A program made the position numbers and the translations under genes. Source: Anaerolineae bacterium (GTDB lineage: Bacteria > Chloroflexota > Anaerolineae > 4572-78 > J111). From it: a DNA stretch of 6,364 nucleotides. The notes beneath the pieces are model-generated. The model made no database searches. It saw only the letters and a list, made by a program, of their open reading frames with translations, and was not told the origin of the DNA. This document shows positions 3,528-6,364 of the stretch, piece by piece. Position 1 is the first letter of the stretch. Every line of letters begins with the position of its first letter. The stretch is from positions 1 through 6,364 of the forward strand of contig JAGRCC010001174.1 of NCBI GenBank assembly GCA_020433785.1, in the 5' to 3' direction.

Positions 3528-6364
3528 ATGCCTGAAGTCGATGTTGAAGGATTTGCCTTGAAAGAGAACTTTATAAAAAATACCCCTCTTTTTGGAGAGC
3601 TAACCGAAGATGAGCAGCGCGCCATCGGCAAACGCATGCGGCTGGAAAGCTACGACGCCAACAGCACCATTTTCATGCAAGGAACCGATAGCGACGCGCT
3701 CTACCTGATCAAAGAAGGTTGGGTTAAACTTTTTGGTCAAAACGGCGATAATGTCGTGGCCAGCCTTGGGGCGGGCAGCCTGATTGGCGAAACCGACTTT
3801 TTCCTTGGCCGCGCTTACACCATGACCGCTAAAGCTTCCGGGCGGGTGGAAGTGTGGGTTTTAGACCAGGAATCGTTGGCTCGCTTGCTTGAGGACCGCC
3901 GCGACCTGGGCTTAAACCTGGGGCTGGCCTTTGGCCGGGGCATTGTTCAATTCCGCCCCCTGCTGGCCGATCGTTTGGGGCATGTCCCCTTCCTTCAGGA
4001 TTTGTCGGCCCGGGAACAGGAATTGGTGGCCCGCTATTTAACCCCGCAGCGCTACTCGGCCAATCAAACCATCTTTCGCAGCGGCGACCGACCGACCGGC
4101 CTTTTCATCATCGAGCGCGGTGCGGTCCGGCTGCTGGGCGATCACGATGATGATTACACCGAACTGATCGTTGATGACACCTTTGGTGAAATGGCGGCTG
4201 TTTCCGGCAAACCCCATTCTAACACGGCGCAGGCCGCCAATGAGGTGGTGGTCTGGCAGCTTAGCCCGGCCGACCTGACGACGCTGACCGAAGTATCGCC
4301 CTCAGTTAAAACCAATCTCACCCGAAATCTGCGCTCACGTCTCAGCGCGTCTGACCAATCCTACGCTGAAGCGGTATTGCGTCGTATTCCGCTGTTTAGC
4401 GAACTCACCGGTCAGGCGCTCAGCGATGTGGTTCGATTACTGCTGCTGCGCTACGTACCGGCCGGCGAAATTATTTTCAGCCAGAGCGACCCCGGCGACG
4501 CGATGTATATCGTCGATTCCGGTTCGATTGATATTATTGCCGAAACACCCGGCCGGCCCAGCCAACTGCAAGGCCGCTTAACCAACAGCGACTACTTTGG
4601 TGAAACCGCCTTGCTAACCGGCAAAACGCGCTCCTTCACCGCCCACGCCGTTTCCGATACCAACCTGTGGTGTCTCTACCGCACCGACTTTGACAGCCTG
4701 CTGGTCAAATATCCGCAAATTAGCGCGGCCTTGAGCCACGCGCTTCAAGAGCGTTTAGGAGCCGGCGACGATTATTCTGTTGAGCCACATCTCAAGAAAA
4801 TTGCTGTTAAAGGCAGTTTGTCTCGTACCCAACTCGATGAACTCTCTTCCCTGTTACAACCGCGCCGCTATCAGGGCGGCAGCACCATCTGTTACGAAGG
4901 CAGCACCGGCGACGAGATGTATTTCATCGAGCGCGGCCAAGTTGAACTGTGGGCCACTACCCAGCAAGGCCCCATTCAGTTGGAGTCGTTGGGGGTGAGC
5001 GATTACTTCGGCGAGATCGCCCTGCTGTCCGGCCGGGCGCATCTGGGCACCGCCTATGCCGTGGTCGATACTGACATCTGGGCCTTAACCAAAGCCGATT
5101 TCGACAGCTTTCTACGCCGTTATCCCAATCTGGGGGTTGTTTTAAGCCGCATCTTGAGCGAGCGGATGGAAGAGACCATGATGCGCTTGCGCGGCGGCCC
5201 AGCCCAACGCGGCCTGCCGGCGCCGTCCGGACCGGTCTCTCGACCGATGCAGCCCGTTATCAGCGGCCCGCCGGCAGTTATCCGACCGTCGCAGCCCACC
5301 GGGCCGATGCCGCCGGTGCCGTTACGGCCGGTTGGCGGCTCACGGAGCGTCCCTCCGGCCCTACCGCCTCGCTCGCTGACGCCGGTGCCGCCGCCTGGCC
5401 GCCCGCCTTATGCGCAGCACACTCAACCGATGCCGCCCATGCCCGCTCCTCCCGGCCCCTCGTTTCACGCGCAACATACCCAGGGCATGCCGCCTATCGC
5501 CCCGCCGTCGCGGCCTGTTCCGCCGGTCCAGCCGTCCCAACCGCAGCCGGCTCAGGGCCGACGCCGTCGAAAAGTGAAAAAGAAGCCCAAACAAACCGGC
5601 GGCATCGCTGGCACATGGGCGGCGCTAACCCAGTCAGGTTCTCAGGAATCGCGCCCAACACCGGCTCAGAAGCGACCGGCCGCGCTACCGCCCGGAGCAC
5701 CCTCCAATCCCACCATGCCGATGCCGGTGGCCGAGCCAGTCCAAGCTAGCCTCGGCTCATCTCGACCAATGCGGGCGCGCTCGATCTCTAATCGAAAATT
5801 GCAAGAGTACAACCGCAGCGTCTCCGTTTGGTTCGCTAAACGGACCCTCGGTGCTAAATTGCGCTTGCTAGCCATCGCCATCGCTCTGGTTTGGATTTGC
5901 GGGATTATGGCCCCGTCGCTCATTATCAACGCCCTGGCGGCCACCTTTGCCGATAACGGGGCGCTGCCCGGTGATGATCGCAGCCCGCTCCAACAAATGC
6001 GGGAGGATGGGGCTATCGCGGCTGTCGGGGTGTTACCGTTTGTGGAAACAACCACGCCCACGCCATCCAGCACGCCGACCCCCACCGAAACCCCAACCCA
6101 AACCGCCACCCCTACCGAAACCCCCATCCCGACCAATACACCCACACCGACTATGACCCCCCCCCCCCCCCCCACCCCCCCCCCCCTCCTTTCCCCCCCC
6201 CCCCCCCCCCCCCCCCCACCCACCCCCACCCCCCCCTCCCCCCCCACCCCCCCCACCCCCCCCCTCCCCCCACCCCCCCCCCCCCTCCCCCCGCCCGGCC
6301 TCCCCCCCCCCACCCCCACCCCCGCCCGCCCTCCCCCCCCACCGCCCCCCCCCCGCGCCCCGTC
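3528..6364 (+). CDS. Membrane protein with four tandem cyclic-nucleotide-binding domains, Pro-rich linker and Thr/Pro stalk (3'-truncated)
   Basis: Probable membrane-anchored nucleotide sensor; open from ATG 3528 to the window end (945 codons). The in-frame stop upstream is at 3510-3512, and the start keeps all of CNB1; TTG 3525 is an alternative, and no Shine-Dalgarno is clear. Four CNB/CRP-type domains lie at about 17-137, 151-272, 285-411 and 424-552; the openers NTPLFGEL, HVPFLQDL and RIPLFSEL recur every 134 residues. Cassettes: IGETDFFLGRAY (CNB1), FGEMAAVSGKPH (CNB2), FGETALLTGKTR (CNB3), FGEIALLSGRAH (CNB4). All keep the ribose-binding Glu, but only CNB3 keeps the phosphate-binding Arg (R368). 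No helix-turn-helix follows, so it is not a Crp/Fnr regulator. Next come a Pro/Gln/Met-rich linker (557-760) with basic cluster RRRRKVKKKPK (678-688), a membrane helix (about 780-803, basic residues before it, so N-in) and a Thr/Pro stalk from 841. Residues past 877 are unreliable. Any ectodomain is missing. Confidence 0.93.
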   Translation, partial: MPEVDVEGFALKENFIKNTPLFGELTEDEQRAIGKRMRLESYDANSTIFMQGTDSDALYLIKEGWVKLFGQNGDNVVASLGAGSLIGETDFFLGRAYTMTAKASGRVEVWVLDQESLARLLEDRRDLGLNLGLAFGRGIVQFRPLLADRLGHVPFLQDLSAREQELVARYLTPQRYSANQTIFRSGDRPTGLFIIERGAVRLLGDHDDDYTELIVDDTFGEMAAVSGKPHSNTAQAANEVVVWQLSPADLTTLTEVSPSVKTNLTRNLRSRLSASDQSYAEAVLRRIPLFSELTGQALSDVVRLLLLRYVPAGEIIFSQSDPGDAMYIVDSGSIDIIAETPGRPSQLQGRLTNSDYFGETALLTGKTRSFTAHAVSDTNLWCLYRTDFDSLLVKYPQISAALSHALQERLGAGDDYSVEPHLKKIAVKGSLSRTQLDELSSLLQPRRYQGGSTICYEGSTGDEMYFIERGQVELWATTQQGPIQLESLGVSDYFGEIALLSGRAHLGTAYAVVDTDIWALTKADFDSFLRRYPNLGVVLSRILSERMEETMMRLRGGPAQRGLPAPSGPVSRPMQPVISGPPAVIRPSQPTGPMPPVPLRPVGGSRSVPPALPPRSLTPVPPPGRPPYAQHTQPMPPMPAPPGPSFHAQHTQGMPPIAPPSRPVPPVQPSQPQPAQGRRRRKVKKKPKQTGGIAGTWAALTQSGSQESRPTPAQKRPAALPPGAPSNPTMPMPVAEPVQASLGSSRPMRARSISNRKLQEYNRSVSVWFAKRTLGAKLRLLAIAIALVWICGIMAPSLIINALAATFADNGALPGDDRSPLQQMREDGAIAAVGVLPFVETTTPTPSSTPTPTETPTQTATPTETPIPTNTPTPTMTPPPPPTPPPLLSPPPPPPPPPTPTPPSPPTPPTPPLPPPPPPLPPPGLPPPTPTPARPPPPPPPPRAP
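5199..5807 (+). other. Disordered Pro-rich juxtamembrane linker of the CNB protein
   Basis: About 200 residues (557-760) dominated by Pro, with Gln, Met, Arg and Gly, predicted disordered and cytoplasmic. It holds a short internal repeat, AQHTQPMPP (629-637) and AQHTQGMPP (648-656), and a basic cluster at 678-688. It links the CNB array to the membrane helix. The basic cluster could bind acidic lipid head groups or nucleic acid; nothing in the sequence decides which. Confidence 0.75.
6048..6155 (+). repeat. Start of Thr/Pro stalk in the CNB protein
   Basis: TTTPTPSSTPTPTETPTQTA and continuing TP repeats follow the membrane helix by about 37 residues, with normal mixed codons (ACG, ACC, ACA, CCC, CCG, CCA). 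It is the same kind of stalk as in the three upstream genes. It runs into the poly-C tract where the sequence stops being credible. Confidence 0.8.
6157..6364. other. Low-complexity poly-C tract at the contig end, probable artefact
   Basis: The last ~208 bases are overwhelmingly C, in runs broken by single A, T or G bases. The preceding genuine Thr/Pro repeat uses varied codons with A and G throughout; the change is abrupt after ctatga (6151-6156). This looks like base-calling or assembly collapse within a C-rich repeat at a contig edge. The translation here (almost all Pro) should not be trusted, although the frame happens to stay open. Confidence 0.8.

Noticed and set aside
3541..3561. Alternative start ATG at 3541 for the CNB gene
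   Set aside because: That frame stops after six codons; the ATG at 3528 opens the long CNB frame.
6157..6364. Real i-motif/G-quadruplex element or genuine poly-proline domain
   Set aside because: The C-runs are irregular, lie at the contig edge and begin abruptly inside a normal Thr/Pro repeat; an artefact is more likely.

Overview
The window looks like a whole short contig, probably metagenomic, from a member of the Chloroflexota (Anaerolineae-like). The evidence is indirect: four consecutive plus-strand genes all encode membrane-anchored proteins with long threonine/proline stalks (TPTPT, TDTPTPT), a style very common in that phylum. The helical segment, with its 'YAxxxDxxxAxxxLxxL' pattern just outside the membrane, also resembles hypothetical proteins I associate with Anaerolineae. 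No rRNA, tRNA or housekeeping marker is present, so the taxonomy is an inference. Genes run off both ends of the window.

Layout. 1-1045: 5'-truncated gene A (its membrane helix is mostly cut off). 1046-1168: intergenic gap holding a perfect 15-bp inverted repeat pair that encloses 52 bp (REPIN- or MITE-like). 1169-2242: gene B, complete. 2260-3405: gene C, complete, 17 bp after B and probably cotranscribed with it. A, B and C are diverged paralogues with the same plan: membrane helix, TPR-like helical segment, Thr/Pro stalk, C-terminal beta-rich domain ending in a [WY]-x-V-x-F-Q-[RK] motif. 3406-3527: intergenic gap with a strong interrupted hairpin (9-bp perfect outer stem) just before the next gene. 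3528-6364: a long open frame, 945 codons without a stop and running off the end. It encodes four tandem cyclic-nucleotide-binding (CNB) domains, a long Pro-rich linker with a basic cluster, one membrane helix and the start of another Thr/Pro stalk. The last ~200 bases (from about 6157) collapse into almost pure C and are probably a sequencing or assembly artefact.

How the genes may work together (inference). All four products are predicted to sit in the membrane and project a Thr/Pro stalk outside. A, B and C carry small, partly Cys-containing beta domains at the tip. The fourth carries four CNB modules on the cytoplasmic side and has no helix-turn-helix, so it may couple an intracellular nucleotide signal to a surface domain that lies beyond the contig end. 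Only CNB3 keeps both the Glu and the Arg of the classical phosphate-binding cassette; the other three have Tyr or His in place of the Arg. No enzyme is recognisable, and the function of the locus is unknown.
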